DNA from: Nematostella vectensis | Taxonomy: Eukaryota; Cnidaria; Anthozoa; Actiniaria; Edwardsiidae | NCBI RefSeq assembly: GCF_932526225.1 | Contig: NC_064043.1 | Span: 5,633,501 to 5,697,500 of the forward strand | Direction: 5' to 3' | Length of the DNA: 64,000 nt | Shown: positions 9,446-19,769 of the stretch, one piece after another | How the letters are laid out: every line of letters starts with the position of its first letter | How positions within the stretch are numbered: position 1 is the first letter of the stretch | Made by a program: the position numbers and the translations under genes | Notes under the pieces: generated by a model | Database searches by the model: none | What the model was told of the DNA's origin: nothing | What the model saw: only the letters and a program-made list of their open reading frames with translations

Positions 9446-12400
9446 CTATTGAAAACGTACAGGCGGTTTCACAACCCTTCCTGAACGCGTGCGTTGCTCC
9501 GCTGGGACATCGGGGACATCCTGGGCAGCATTCTCCGGGGCTTTCTCTGAAGGTTGTTTCTCCTGCTGCTGCTGTTTGTGTGTCGTAGGCATCACCGGTT
9601 TAGCAGGTCTGCTTGGGAAATGGAAGTGCATTTCTATGTCTTCTTGCTGCGGTGGCTGCATCTGCTCTCTGGTTTTCCGCAGGTGTCGTCTGTTTCGTCG
9701 GTAAACCCGTCCGTCTTCAGTACGTACCTGATATGATCGAATATCAACTTTTCCTTCAACTCTTGCTTGCTTCCATTGCTTGGCCCTTCCCACTGTCTTT
9801 GTAGGTTGTAGACGCACAACATCTCCTTGTTTCAGCTCTTCTAACTCCTTTGCTCCACAGTTGTAATTCAAGCTTTGCCTAGCCTTCTGTAGCGTGAGCT
9901 TCTGGCGTACATCTCTGGGCACTGATGGTTTCAAGAGTCTGCTGGAAGTTGGTAGGAGTGTCTTGGTTCTCCTATTGAACAATCTTTGAACTGGTGAATA
10001 ACCAACTGTTTCGCTTGGTGTATTCCGCCAATCCAGTAGAGCCAAGTACGGGTCTTTGTTTGATTCTGTGGCTTTTTTCATCAGATTCTTTGCCGTCTTG
10101 ATTGCATTCTCTACTTTTCCATTGGATTGGGCATAGCCTGGGGAGCTGGTCACATGTTCAATTCCATAGCTGTTTGTAAACTGTCTAAACTCATGCGAGT
10201 CGAATGGCGGGCCATTGTCACTCATAATCTGGTCTGGAATACCATGTCTGGCCACATGTGGTTTGATCTTCCTCATCACTTCTTTCGCAGTCTTGCCTTC
10301 CAACCTGTCAACCTCAAAGAAGCCTGAATAGTAATCAACTGTTAGTACAAAGTCTTTCCCATTCAGTTCAAACAGGTCTATGCCTACTTTCTCCCATGGG
10401 CGGTTGGGGATTTCATGGCATATGATTGGCTCTTTGCCTTGCTCTGATAAGTGACTGTTGCAAATCTCACATTTGGCAACATACTCTTCTACTTCTTTAT
10501 TCATTCCAGGCCAGTATAGGACTTCTCTAGCCCTACGGAGACATCCCTGGATCCCTATGTGACTGGCATGTATCTTAGCCAACATTTCTACTCTGGAACT
10601 GTTGGGAATCACTAACCTCTCTCCTTTGAAGACCAGGCCGTTTTGTAGTGACAACTCATCTCTAAAAGAGTAGTAATCTCTGATGCTCACAGGAACGTCA
10701 TCCTTCACCTCTGGCCAGCCTTGTCGGATTATAGACTTCAGCTCTCTCATAGCTGTGTCCTGCTCTGTAGCTTGTCGTAGTGATGCTTGGGTAGCTTCGG
10801 AGACAGGTAGAAACTGTATCATGTCAATACTTTCTACTTCTCGCTCAGTCGTACCTCTCATCTCTCCTAGTAGCATCACATCTCCTACATCATCTCGACT
10901 AGCACTCCTCTTCTGCCCTCGGAAGGCTCTGCTTAGGGTGTCTGCAAGGTACATTTCAGCTCCTCTCTTATAGTTGACTTGCAGGTCAAACTTCTGTAGT
11001 CGCAACATCATTCTTTGTAGGCGCTTGGGGGCACTAATGAGGCTTTTCTTGAAAATGCTTTCAAGAGGTTTGTGATCCGTTTCAACTTTTATTGGCCGTC
11101 CATACAGATAATGCTCGAAGCGCTCTACTCCAAATACAATGGACAGCATTTCTTTCTCAATCTGAGCATAGTTCTTCTCGGTTTCTGTCAGAGAACGTGA
11201 CGCATATGCGACGGGCTGTCCCTTCTGCATTAGACAGGCTCCCATCCCTTTCTCTGATGCATCACACTGCAGCTCGACTTCTTCGTGTGGGTCGAAGAAC
11301 TTCAGAACTGGTGCTTGTGAAACAATCTTCTTCACATTCTTGAAGCTTTGTCCTTGTACTTGCTCGTCCCAGTGGAACTGGTTCTCTTCTCTGAGCACTT
11401 CGCGCATCGGTGCAGCTGCTTCTGAGAGATTCGGTGCAAACTTCTGGAGGTAATTTGCCATACCAAGCAACCTCTTGATATCTTGCTTGTTTGTTGGTGT
11501 AGGCATTTCTTCAATACCCTGTAACTTGTCGGGGTCTGGCTTCAACCCGTCTGTCGATACCACGTGACCCATGAACTTGACTTCAGCACAACGCAGCTTC
11601 AGCTTCTCCTTGTTGAGTTTGATACCCTTTTGGCGACAGCGCTCGAGGAGGGATCTCAACTTAGCATCATGATCTCTGATGGCTTCTTCTTTGGAGTCAC
11701 CTTTTCCGAAGATAAGGATGTCATCGAAGATTGGTTTGACACCCTCCAGGCCTTCTAGTGCTTGTACCAATCTCCTCTGGAACTCTTCGGGGGCTGGGGC
11801 GATACCGAACGGCATCCTCGTCCACCTGTACCTTCCCCATGGGGTGCCAAATGTAGTCAGGAAACTACTCTTGTCATCCAGTTGTATATGCCAGAATCCG
11901 TTCTTCGCATCTACAACACTGAACACCTTGGCATTAGTAAGCTGCGGAAGTAAGTCATCAATCACTGGTAGAGGGTATCTATTCCTCTTTAACGCTTTGT
12001 TAAGGGGCTTCGGATCTATGCAGAGTCTTATCTTTCCGTTAGGCTTCTTGACAACAACCATTGAGGATACCCATTCTGTGGGAACATCTACCGACTGAAG
12101 GACTCCTAACCCCACTAACCGATCAATTTCGTTCTTGAGTGGTTCTCGTACTGCCAGGGGCACCTTCCTGACTGGGAGGATCACAGGGGGGACAGTTGCA
12201 TCGAGCTCTAGGTGTAGCTTTTGATCTAGTTTACCCTCCCCTTTAAACACATCTGGAAATTCACTAACTGGGTCTAAGGTTGGGCTTGAGTCTGACAAAG
12301 ACATAATGTTCTCACTGTTCACTGTCATTAGCTTGAAATTCTGCACGGACTGTGCACCTAGCAGTGGGGTGTAGCCTCTAGGGACTATTGCAAACTTCGT

Positions 12401-13609
12401 CAGCAGTAGATCATTATTCCTTGGGTTGAGGGTTTCTATGTTGACCACCCCTAGCGGTTTTAGCTCTGACTTGTTAAACATGACTAGTGTTGCGCTGCTT
12501 TTCTGTAAGCGTTTCAATTTTGGGTCATTGAAAACTTTCTTATACAAATCTTCTGGCAAGATATTGACTGTGGCTCCACAATCTAATTGGAACTTGATTA
12601 GCTCATCACGAAGGCGCATGTGTGCATAAATTTTCTTAGGGCTGAGTGGATTTGTGTTCAGAGTGCCCACAGACTCCACAGTAAATAATGCACCATAGTC
12701 ACTGTAACTTTCATAATCAAGATTGTGTATTGGTTTCTTACCCTTCTTGCTTGCTTTTAGAGCCTTACATGCTACTGAGAAGTGATTAAGTTCTCCACAT
12801 GTATCACATGTTTTCTGCCAAGCAGGGCATTTTTCTTTAGCTCTAGGGTGTAATCTATGGCAGAATTTACATTTGGGGTGGGGATTTGATTTGCTGCTAT
12901 CCGTATGTGGCGGTTTTCTAGATTCCTGCCTTCTACCCCCTTTTGACCCTGTTTTTCTGCGCGGGGGGCCTGTGGTAATAGCGCTTATTTCGCCGGATTG
13001 CTGGGACATTTCCTTTAGCCTTTTAGCAGTAGCTTCATTTGCACGGCATATGTCAACACACTTTGCTAAGGTGAGTTTAGCTTCCGTCAGCAATTTCTTC
13101 CTAATACTGTTGTCGGCTATTCCGACTACGATTCTGTCCCTAATCATTCCATCTTGCAATTCGCCGTAATTACAAGTTTTAGCAAGTGATCTAAGTGCAG
13201 CGATAAAGCTTTCTACTGACTCACCATTTTCCTGGTTTCTTCGGTTAAACAAATACCTTTCATAGATCTCATTCGTTTCTCCAACGCAGTGCGCTTCCAT
13301 GAGCTCCATAATGCGATTGATATTTGTTTTGTCCTCTTCGTTTGCAAAGGGCAAACCGTCGTAGATCTCAAGTGCTTCGGGACCAATGCATGAAATCAAA
13401 GTAGCCGTTCTCAGCTCCATTCTCTGTTTATCCAGTTGCGAGGCTATTTCGTAGTTTATCCAGAGCCTTTTAAAGGTCTTCCAATTGTTAGCTAAGCTGC
13501 CTCTCGTCTCTAACTTTTGCGGTAGTTGGAGGTTGGTTTGTACAAACCCAGGCACACTCGTCGACTCTCCGCTTTCGTCTGGCATTTTTTTTTTTGGTTC
13601 TCTTCTCAC
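9446..13609 (-). CDS. Gag-Pol polyprotein of Ty3/Gypsy element (1387 aa)
   Basis: A single frame without stops. The capsid-like Gag region covers about residues 20-200. A cysteine cluster follows (about 247-281) ending in the zinc knuckle CDTCGELNHFSVAC. The protease motif is LDCGATVNILP near 342-352, with DCG where DSG or DTG is usual. Reverse transcriptase spans about 480-680, with VVDAKNGF and FDDILIF (Asp 629/630). RNase H spans about 775-890, with DASEKGMGA and TDHKPLE. Integrase starts at about 1010, with the HHCC module H-x3-H...CEIC, then Asp in GIDLF, SDNGPPF and the NGKVENAI glutamate. Its role is copy-and-paste transposition. Gag and Pol are fused in one frame, as in several Gypsy lineages. 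The start could also be Met 9. Confidence 0.95.
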   Translation of the reverse strand: MRREPKKKMPDESGESTSVPGFVQTNLQLPQKLETRGSLANNWKTFKRLWINYEIASQLDKQRMELRTATLISCIGPEALEIYDGLPFANEEDKTNINRIMELMEAHCVGETNEIYERYLFNRRNQENGESVESFIAALRSLAKTCNYGELQDGMIRDRIVVGIADNSIRKKLLTEAKLTLAKCVDICRANEATAKRLKEMSQQSGEISAITTGPPRRKTGSKGGRRQESRKPPHTDSSKSNPHPKCKFCHRLHPRAKEKCPAWQKTCDTCGELNHFSVACKALKASKKGKKPIHNLDYESYSDYGALFTVESVGTLNTNPLSPKKIYAHMRLRDELIKFQLDCGATVNILPEDLYKKVFNDPKLKRLQKSSATLVMFNKSELKPLGVVNIETLNPRNNDLLLTKFAIVPRGYTPLLGAQSVQNFKLMTVNSENIMSLSDSSPTLDPVSEFPDVFKGEGKLDQKLHLELDATVPPVILPVRKVPLAVREPLKNEIDRLVGLGVLQSVDVPTEWVSSMVVVKKPNGKIRLCIDPKPLNKALKRNRYPLPVIDDLLPQLTNAKVFSVVDAKNGFWHIQLDDKSSFLTTFGTPWGRYRWTRMPFGIAPAPEEFQRRLVQALEGLEGVKPIFDDILIFGKGDSKEEAIRDHDAKLRSLLERCRQKGIKLNKEKLKLRCAEVKFMGHVVSTDGLKPDPDKLQGIEEMPTPTNKQDIKRLLGMANYLQKFAPNLSEAAAPMREVLREENQFHWDEQVQGQSFKNVKKIVSQAPVLKFFDPHEEVELQCDASEKGMGACLMQKGQPVAYASRSLTETEKNYAQIEKEMLSIVFGVERFEHYLYGRPIKVETDHKPLESIFKKSLISAPKRLQRMMLRLQKFDLQVNYKRGAEMYLADTLSRAFRGQKRSASRDDVGDVMLLGEMRGTTEREVESIDMIQFLPVSEATQASLRQATEQDTAMRELKSIIRQGWPEVKDDVPVSIRDYYSFRDELSLQNGLVFKGERLVIPNSSRVEMLAKIHASHIGIQGCLRRAREVLYWPGMNKEVEEYVAKCEICNSHLSEQGKEPIICHEIPNRPWEKVGIDLFELNGKDFVLTVDYYSGFFEVDRLEGKTAKEVMRKIKPHVARHGIPDQIMSDNGPPFDSHEFRQFTNSYGIEHVTSSPGYAQSNGKVENAIKTAKNLMKKATESNKDPYLALLDWRNTPSETVGYSPVQRLFNRRTKTLLPTSSRLLKPSVPRDVRQKLTLQKARQSLNYNCGAKELEELKQGDVVRLQPTKTVGRAKQWKQARVEGKVDIRSYQVRTEDGRVYRRNRRHLRKTREQMQPPQQEDIEMHFHFPSRPAKPVMPTTHKQQQQEKQPSEKAPENAAQDVPDVPAEQRTRSGRVVKPPVRFQ

Positions 13610-13653
13610 TGTATTCTTTTACAGAGACTGTGAATCCTCTATTTCTGACACCA

Positions 13654-13831
13654 TGTATCGTTTCTTAGCTGAAGGAACGATGAAGAACGAAGAAGAACAC
13701 CGAGACATATGAGACGATTTTAGTCTTTATCTCAAAGAACAACAACTACAAGTCTACGAAACTCGTACAAGCGTGTCTACGCACGTGGTGTGTGACGTCA
13801 CCGGAAGTTGTATAAACCGGATATCGTTACA
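13654..13831 (-). repeat. 5' LTR of the Ty3/Gypsy element
   Basis: 178 bp, the transcription-start LTR for the minus-strand element. The interior begins directly after it with a candidate tRNA primer-binding site at 13636-13653. Confidence 0.95.
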
Positions 13832-13836
13832 CTTAC

Positions 13837-14263
13837 CACCCTCATAACCACCATAACCATTTTTTTCAGGAGTCAGCCAATTCCGTTAGATTGAATGCAC
13901 GTTTATTTTCTTGAAAGAAAAAGAACAATTAATAATGGATGATATGTTTTCGTTTCGGCACCATTTTCTGCATTTTCCTCTGGCTACTTCACATCTTGTG
14001 CTTGCATCGCAACCCAAAGCATGTCTAGCATTTACGTAATTAAATGTTCAAGTAAATAAATTTGATGGACTTCTATGTCGAGAGTGGATCACTACGAGGT
14101 TTATCAGTGTCAAAAGTCAGGGGCGGCGGAGTGGTCCCATAAGCGGGGGAGGGGTGGGTAGTGGTCTCAGGGGAGGGGTGGGTGGTGGTTTAAGGGGGGA
14201 GGGGTGGTTGGTGGTTCCAAATCCTATTTATAAGAACTCTGGGATTTTAAACTGTTCCACAAA
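13837..14263. other. Non-coding, G-rich patch
   Basis: No gene recognised. Near 14130-14215 the plus strand repeats GGGGAGGGGTGGGTGGTGG-like units, a short G-rich imperfect repeat. A C-rich counterpart, CCCCTGCCCCTCCCC-like, lies at about 14452-14490 beyond the palindrome, so the whole 14120-14490 block may be one nested inverted-repeat element. Confidence 0.4.
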
Positions 14264-14434
14264 TTTGTTGTCGGTTGCATATATACCGCTTGAGACCCGT
14301 TGGTTTAAAGTTAAAATATAAAGAAACATCTGCTCAGAAAAGTGTGTCGCCCTCACTTTTCTGAGCGGATGTTTCTTTATATTTTAACTTTAAACCAACG
14401 GGTTTCAAGCGGTATATATGCAACCGACAACAAA
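14264..14434. mobile_element. Near-perfect palindrome, 81-bp arms
   Basis: The left arm 14264-14344 and right arm 14354-14434 are inverted copies with about two or three mismatches and a 9-base spacer. The outer ends read TTTGTTGTCGGTTGC and GCAACCGACAACAAA. It would extrude as a long hairpin. It is probably a fold-back transposon or a recent inverted duplication; no coding capacity. Confidence 0.85.
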
Positions 14435-14858
14435 AGTGGGGAGGCTGGCGTCCCCCTGCCCCTCCCCCTGCCCCTCCCCTCCCGCCGCCCCTGAAAGTGA
14501 TTCATGTATATACCTATTTCAAAAAACGTTGTTCAAAAGCGCTCAGCCGTATGCGCCTATGCCGTGAGGTGTTATGGGTAATATGTTGCTCAAAAATTTT
14601 ATTTTATTTTCAGGACTCTATTAAATAGACAGTTGTTCTGCTATTCTGACAGCGCTTAACGAGTTTGCGCCGGTAGTGAAGAATTAGTTTAAGAACATAA
14701 TTAGAACATAGTTTGAAACAACATATATTACTCATTCTACTTCGCGGTATGGGCGTGTGCGGCACAATGATCTTGGAAAACGTTTTTTGAAATAGCTGTA
14801 TGTGACAGAGCGAGCTGTAAGGGCAATCAACTTCCTCGTGTTCTGGTACTATATAGGT

Positions 14859-15246
14859 GTCACGGCGTTTCCTAGGATCAGGCTATTTTTAGACGCGCGG
14901 ATAAGCCAATCAGATTCAACCTTTGTGTTGACGTTTTGGCTGAGCTCAACTGCACGCGCAGTCTCAGACAAAAAGCTATGTTCTCTCTTCGGTACTTTGA
15001 CTTTTTTTTTGCTCTCTTCTTTAATATGAATCCAACCCTGCCTATGACTTTGAGTTCTAGCTTGCAATTCTTCTTGTAAACAAACAAAACCGACGGATGA
15101 TAGATAAAAATATATTCTTCCTAACTGCAATTTGCGCGTGCAGCCTCACGTCACTCGCGCGCGCGACCAACGTCAAAGAAGCTGATTGGCCCGTTTGTGC
15201 ACAGGCGCGCGTCTAAAAATAGCCTGATTCTAGGAAACGCTGTGAC
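14859..15246. mobile_element. MITE with terminal inverted repeats
   Basis: The left terminus reads GTCACGGCGTTTCCTAGGAT, then CAGGCTATTTTTAGACGCGC. The right terminus is its inverse, ending AATAGCCTGATTCTAGGAAA, then CGCTGTGAC. The arms are about 40 bases with few mismatches and the element is 388 bp. The interior holds CCAATCAGATT and its inverted partner GCTGATTGG. No transposase. Confidence 0.8.
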
Positions 15247-15889
15247 ATTTATTTAATACAGATGATCGCCCCTACTTGTGAGACCAATTTCACATAAAAT
15301 ATCAAATTCATGAGATTGGACCATTCCCATGATCCTTTGCTTCGTACAAAGCATTTCTCCTTCCCATAATCCAACGCGCACTACTGTGTATCGTACAATT
15401 CATTTGTTTAGATGAACTCTGAATAAATTCATCAGGACATTTCTACAATTTTTTTAAAAACGTTTCAACAATTCTGTAAAGTGACAATAATACACGAGTT
15501 AATGTTTTTCTACGAAAAGGGGAAATACTTTGCTGGTGTTTTGCCAAATTAGGCTGTAATTATGTCAGCAAAATCGGGAAACCCTTCTTACCTTACTATT
15601 TCAGTTACGTCATAGATTATATAGTTCTTCTTTTTGATAGTTGCTGCGAAATAATATTAAAAGGTAATAAAGAGGTTTCCTTTTACCTGTGAAACATACC
15701 TCAGCGTATTTTTATGCCTTTGTGCTCTTTTGTAATTTAAAACTTTTCTTTGATTAATTGAATGGGACGCAACACACTCTGATCAGTTGATTGTAAGTCA
15801 GTCAAAAGTAGGAACAAGGGATTTCCTTTAGCTTAGCACCAATTTTCTCTTTTTGTTTTTCACTCTTGCGAAGCACGTACTACATATCT

Positions 15890-16010
15890 AACATTCATAA
15901 CATCTCTCTTAACATTCATAACATCTCTCTTAACATTTATAGCATCCCTCTTACATTTATAACATCTATCTAACATTTATAACATCTCTGTAACATTTAT
16001 ATCACATAAA
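15890..16010. repeat. Short tandem repeat, ~21 bp unit
   Basis: About six imperfect copies of a unit like TAACATTCATAACATCTCTC in an AT-rich stretch. The unit drifts to TTTATAACATC towards the right. Confidence 0.7.
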
Positions 16011-16081
16011 ATGTAATAGATGCGAAATGCTTCAGTATTTTCTCGTTTTTCACATGTTTTACCTTGGAGCTCAATAACTAG

Positions 16082-16188
16082 TACCCTGGGTACCAGAGTC
16101 TCGAGCTTCGTTCTATGCGCTTCGCTCCTCGTAGTCAGTAAAGGGCGCATAGTAAACGAACGAAGCTCAAGACTCTGGCACCCAGGGT
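16082..16188. mobile_element. Fold-back MITE (107 bp)
   Basis: Left arm TACCCTGGGTACCAGAGTCT followed by CGAGCTTCGTTC. Right arm inverted, ending ACTCTGGCACCCAGGGTA. The short loop contains CGCTTCGCTCC. The ends resemble the element at 8487-8595. Confidence 0.75.
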
Positions 16189-16189
16189 A

Positions 16190-17480
16190 AATAATTAGCT
16201 TCTTTCTAAATTTATAGGTTTTTTTTCCTTTTTATTATGGATTAGTTAGAGAGACAAAAAATGGTATTTTTAAACTACGAAACAAAATAATAAAAAAACA
16301 TGAAATCATATTGTAACTGTATTCCTGTCAACTCTCGGGAAGTGTATATCCTTTTTTCATTTGTCAAATTCTTTATTTTGACTTGAAATATTTTGCTTTT
16401 GCAGCTTTCTAAAGCGAAAAGAAAACAAATTTCGAAATCTGCTATCTTGATTTCGTCAAGAGTGCCCATGTCACCCCAAAAGTAATGTAAAAATCGTTAT
16501 CTATTGTGGTAACATACTAAATCATTCTCCTGGGCTCTTGAAAGATACCGAAAGGAGTCAGTAGTATTGTTTTTTTTTTCAAAGTTGACTATTGTGGAAG
16601 TACCCGCACAAGGACAAAACTCCCTAAAAAGATTGTGCCATTCAATATAACCCGGAAATACCCCAAGAAAATTGATCCAGTAGCTAAGTTTCCCATGGAG
16701 ACGAACAAAGACCTTCTTGAATGTTAAACTCATTGAGCTAATAGAATATATTGTTTCGTAGGTTGCTTTTGCGATGTTCTTTTTACAGCTGCCTCGGTGG
16801 CTTTGTAAACGTTTGTTAAACGTTTAACTCGTACCACTCTGTGGCCTATTTGATCAATAATTACACTTAAATCCTATTCATTGATCCCAACAGGACATGT
16901 AAAAGGGTTAAAGGATTTTTCTGGCGATAGTTTGGCTATTTCCCAAGGTACTGGAGGGATTTCACGCAATGATGACGCATTCAATGTTAGAGTTTTTATC
17001 GTTTCGTACTTCAATCATTTGTTGTGTTGTATTTGAGCTTCCGATTGGGGCTGTTTTAAGGGAAATGGAGGAAGACGTATTATAATAGCGCTAAATTAGC
17101 CCCAAAGAAAAAAATAAAAGAGAAATTGCCTAGTGCTGACAGTATTCGTCACTAGGACTAATATTTCTATTTTTCATGTCTCTATCTCCGGGGAAAACAT
17201 AAAGATCAAGGAAGATACTCAAGTGCTTGCTATTGGGGCGTAAACCTGCCCATACGCAATATTACAAAATAATGTCGTGGACTCATATTACGCAGACATC
17301 CGTTGTTGAAAAATGAGATTCCAATGTGGAGGGAGAAGAAAGAGCCGTGAGATTACATTGGCTCCCTTCACGTTTTTGTGTCGATCTGTGCGGACGCCTG
17401 TACTCGGGAAGAAAGGCAAAGCGCGCGCGCCGTTACAATAGCACCTCTATTTCCGCAAAACGCTGATATTCCTTCATTTA
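16190..17480. other. Non-coding upstream region of gene B
   Basis: No coding exon recognised. It contains AT-rich stretches and ends in the promoter region of the next gene, where a CGCGCGCGCC island occurs near 17421-17431. Confidence 0.4.
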
Positions 17481-17485
17481 TTCAC

Positions 17486-17525
17486 TGACGTCAAAGGTAC
17501 TGTTTCAATACTCTGCCCATATAAG
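17486..17525 (+). promoter_or_regulatory. CRE-like site and TATA box of gene B
   Basis: TGACGTCA, the palindromic cAMP-response element bound by CREB/ATF proteins, lies at 17486-17493. A TATA box (CATATAAG) follows at 17518-17525. The proposed ATG is at 17634, leaving a 5' UTR of about 85 bases. The arrangement is typical of regulated peptide-hormone promoters; activity is inferred. Confidence 0.5.
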
Positions 17526-17633
17526 CTTGAGTATAGAGCTCTGGAGATAAGTTAAACCGTGAGGAGGTACCTGCGTACCGTACCAACTGAGCCAAACAGT
17601 GCAGCACGAACTTTACGGAAGACAGTCACAGAT

Positions 17634-19357
17634 ATGAAACAAAGGGTAAGTTGCTACAGTAAAGAAATCAGAAACTATTACTTTTTTATATCTTAAAGTC
17701 TAAGGGAGTTTTTTGATCGTTTGTTTGTTCTGCTAAACAAGTTTCTCTTTTCCGGTAATTGATTTCATAAGAGAAGAACAGATAATTTTCAAAGCTTGTT
17801 TGGGGCATTTAGCATCGTTTTTATTATGGCGATTTTAACAGTTTGGAAAGCATTTTCAAACTTTATCAAGGGCCCAAAGCTTTCATATTAAAATAAAGAC
17901 CAAATTAAGATATATTCTTTTCATGCTTTTGCAATATATCTCGATGGTTTGGCCAAAACGTCTTCTTTAACAGATTTCAACATCCAAAGGTTTGAATTAT
18001 TTTCTCAAAATTTTAACCCGCTTCATAGGAAACGTCGATTTCATATGATTTCTGCCCTGCCCAATTTTTCTCTCTAACATTTTCCTCCCTTTTAGCTAAT
18101 GTTTGCTCTTTGTTTTTTTTTTCCCTTGAGATATGCGCAGTAATAAAAAAAAACAAGAATAAAACAAAGACTGCTTCGGCAGTCAAGAAAATGGGGGGGG
18201 GGGGGGGAGGGGCGGTATGGCCGGAAGGTCGCACTTATGGAAAAAGCTTATCATTTAAAGTATCTGTTATTGATAGTATTGGTCATTTTCGCATTCGATG
18301 CGATGTTGTGCAGATGTTGTGCGGTTGATGACAGACCTCATGTGCGGAAGAACCTCTTAACAGACATTGCGCAACTCTCGTTATATTGATTAGTATCTCT
18401 TGATTAAACCTTTTTCTTGGACGCTATTTTCAACTCTAAATAACTATGTTTTCAAACACTTAGATTAATAATCTTCCTGTTTCATTGTGTTTTTATTTTT
18501 ATTTTTTATTGAAGTAGAATAATGCTTTTGCTAGTACGGGAAAAATAAAATGAAAAATACGATACGATTTTTATTCTTTCCCTGCAAATCATGCGTATTT
18601 CGCCAGCTAGACAGCTAAGTTTTGAAGGTTGTATTATTGAAGTGTCTCAAGCCAAAGCGGCTCTCATACGCGCTACGTATAACCAATGTAAGGCTTGGCT
18701 TGAGGGGCTCGCGCGCGTGGGCGAGATTTGCTTAGGAGGGGTGAGGTGCGTGGGCGAGATTTGCTTAGGAGGGGTGAGGTGCGTGGGCGAGATTGGCTTA
18801 GGAGGGGTGAGGAACGCGGGCGAGATTTGCTTAGGGGGGTGAGGTGCGCAAGCATGGATATTATTGTTTCAATAAAAATTTCGCTTTTGGCGGCGAGGGC
18901 GGGGGGAGAGAGGGAAGAAGGGAGGGGGAGACATGCGTGCCCCTGCACTAAGCTCCTATTTCGTGGTCATATTATCATTTCTGTGAAGTCTTATAGGTTC
19001 ATGTTTTTTTTATGGCAGACATATTGCAAGTCGCAATTAATTGCTATTTTAGTAGCATTTCTACTTCACGCGGCAATTGTAGCAGGGCGGCCTTCCACGC
19101 ATCTGAAAACAGTATATGCCAAACTTCTAGACGATTCCAGACGACAAGACCATTGGCCTGCTTCACAGCAGGAATCAGACAAGATGCTAAGAGTACGAGG
19201 TATCGCTCAACTTTCGCCGAACGAAATCAAGAAACTTCTTCCGTGTTACCCGATGTGTCTTCCGAGTGATCTCGATTACCAGTCGGGAGGTAAACGAGGA
19301 GTGGTCGGTTTTCTGAGAGTGAAGTCCACGCCGGAAGTATCAAGAGAGGAGTGGTAG
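17634..19357 (+). CDS. Putative secreted amidated disulfide-peptide precursor (gene B)
   Basis: Two exons. Exon 1 codes only MKQR (17634-17645, donor GTAAGT). Exon 2 (19019-19357) follows the acceptor TTTATGGCAG in phase 0. The protein has 116 aa. The N-terminus MKQRTYCKSQLIAILVAFLL continues HAAIVAG and forms a clear signal peptide, probably cut before RPS. Downstream, KK precedes LLPCYPMCLPSDLDYQSG, which ends in GKR, a standard amidation-plus-cleavage signal. Two cysteines three residues apart would close a small ring. The tail is GVVGFLRVKSTPEVSREEW. I recognise no family. Gene A shares the mini-exon, the phase-0 intron and the Cys-pair-then-KR-G layout. An alternative in-frame start lies upstream of the acceptor, but it gives a poorer N-terminus. 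A peptide hormone or neuropeptide role is inferred. Confidence 0.65.
18194..18209. repeat. Poly-G tract in gene B intron
   Basis: Run of about 15 G interrupted by one A, inside the only intron of gene B. Confidence 0.8.
18711..18846. repeat. 33-bp tandem repeat, ~4 copies
   Basis: Units of the type GTGGGCGAGATTTGCTTAGG followed by AGGGGTGAGGTGC, repeated about four times, 170 bases upstream of the exon 2 acceptor of gene B. The open frames through it are low-complexity by-products. Confidence 0.85.
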
Positions 19358-19769
19358 TGATAAAACCAGGCTGAACTCACTATCGGTGCTATTACTCCAG
19401 TTTGCTGTAAAAAGAAGCTTATTTTACTGAAATGAATAGTTTAAATGAAATGAAATATCTTGCTTTTCAATATGTTATGTAGTTTTGTGACTGATTAACT
19501 TATTCCTTGAGCCCGACCACCATCATAGGTCGAATTCTACAAACTGTGAATAACAAATGTCAAAATGGCAGTTCTACGAGCGAAAAGTCCTTATTGGCAC
19601 AAATTATTCGTAAGAATTAATGTGACTCAAGTTATGCCAGAACCATACATGATCGATAGATAATAGTGCGATTCATACATATTTTATTCTGTATTTGGTA
19701 GAAATATATCATGGGATAATAATTCCTTTCGGTCGTAGAACTGTCATTAGTTCATCGCCATTTGCACTG

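Larger units (their letters stand above)
9205..13831 (-). mobile_element. Complete Ty3/Gypsy LTR retrotransposon
   Basis: A 4627-bp element on the minus strand. The two 178-bp LTRs (9205-9382 and 13654-13831) read identical, start TG and end CA, and are flanked by the 5-bp direct repeat CTTAC at 9200-9204 and 13832-13836. On the minus strand a TGG-starting primer-binding-site candidate (TGGTGTCAGAAATAGAGG) directly follows the 5' LTR, and a polypurine tract (GGAAGGGGAGA, 9383-9393) directly precedes the 3' LTR. One uninterrupted gag-pol frame fills the interior. The order protease-RT-RNase H-integrase places it in Ty3/Gypsy. Identical LTRs imply a very recent insertion; it may be polymorphic. 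Confidence 0.97.

Noticed and set aside
11679..12098. Plus-strand frames within 9.4-13.6 kb
   Set aside because: They are shadows of the gag-pol frame on the minus strand.
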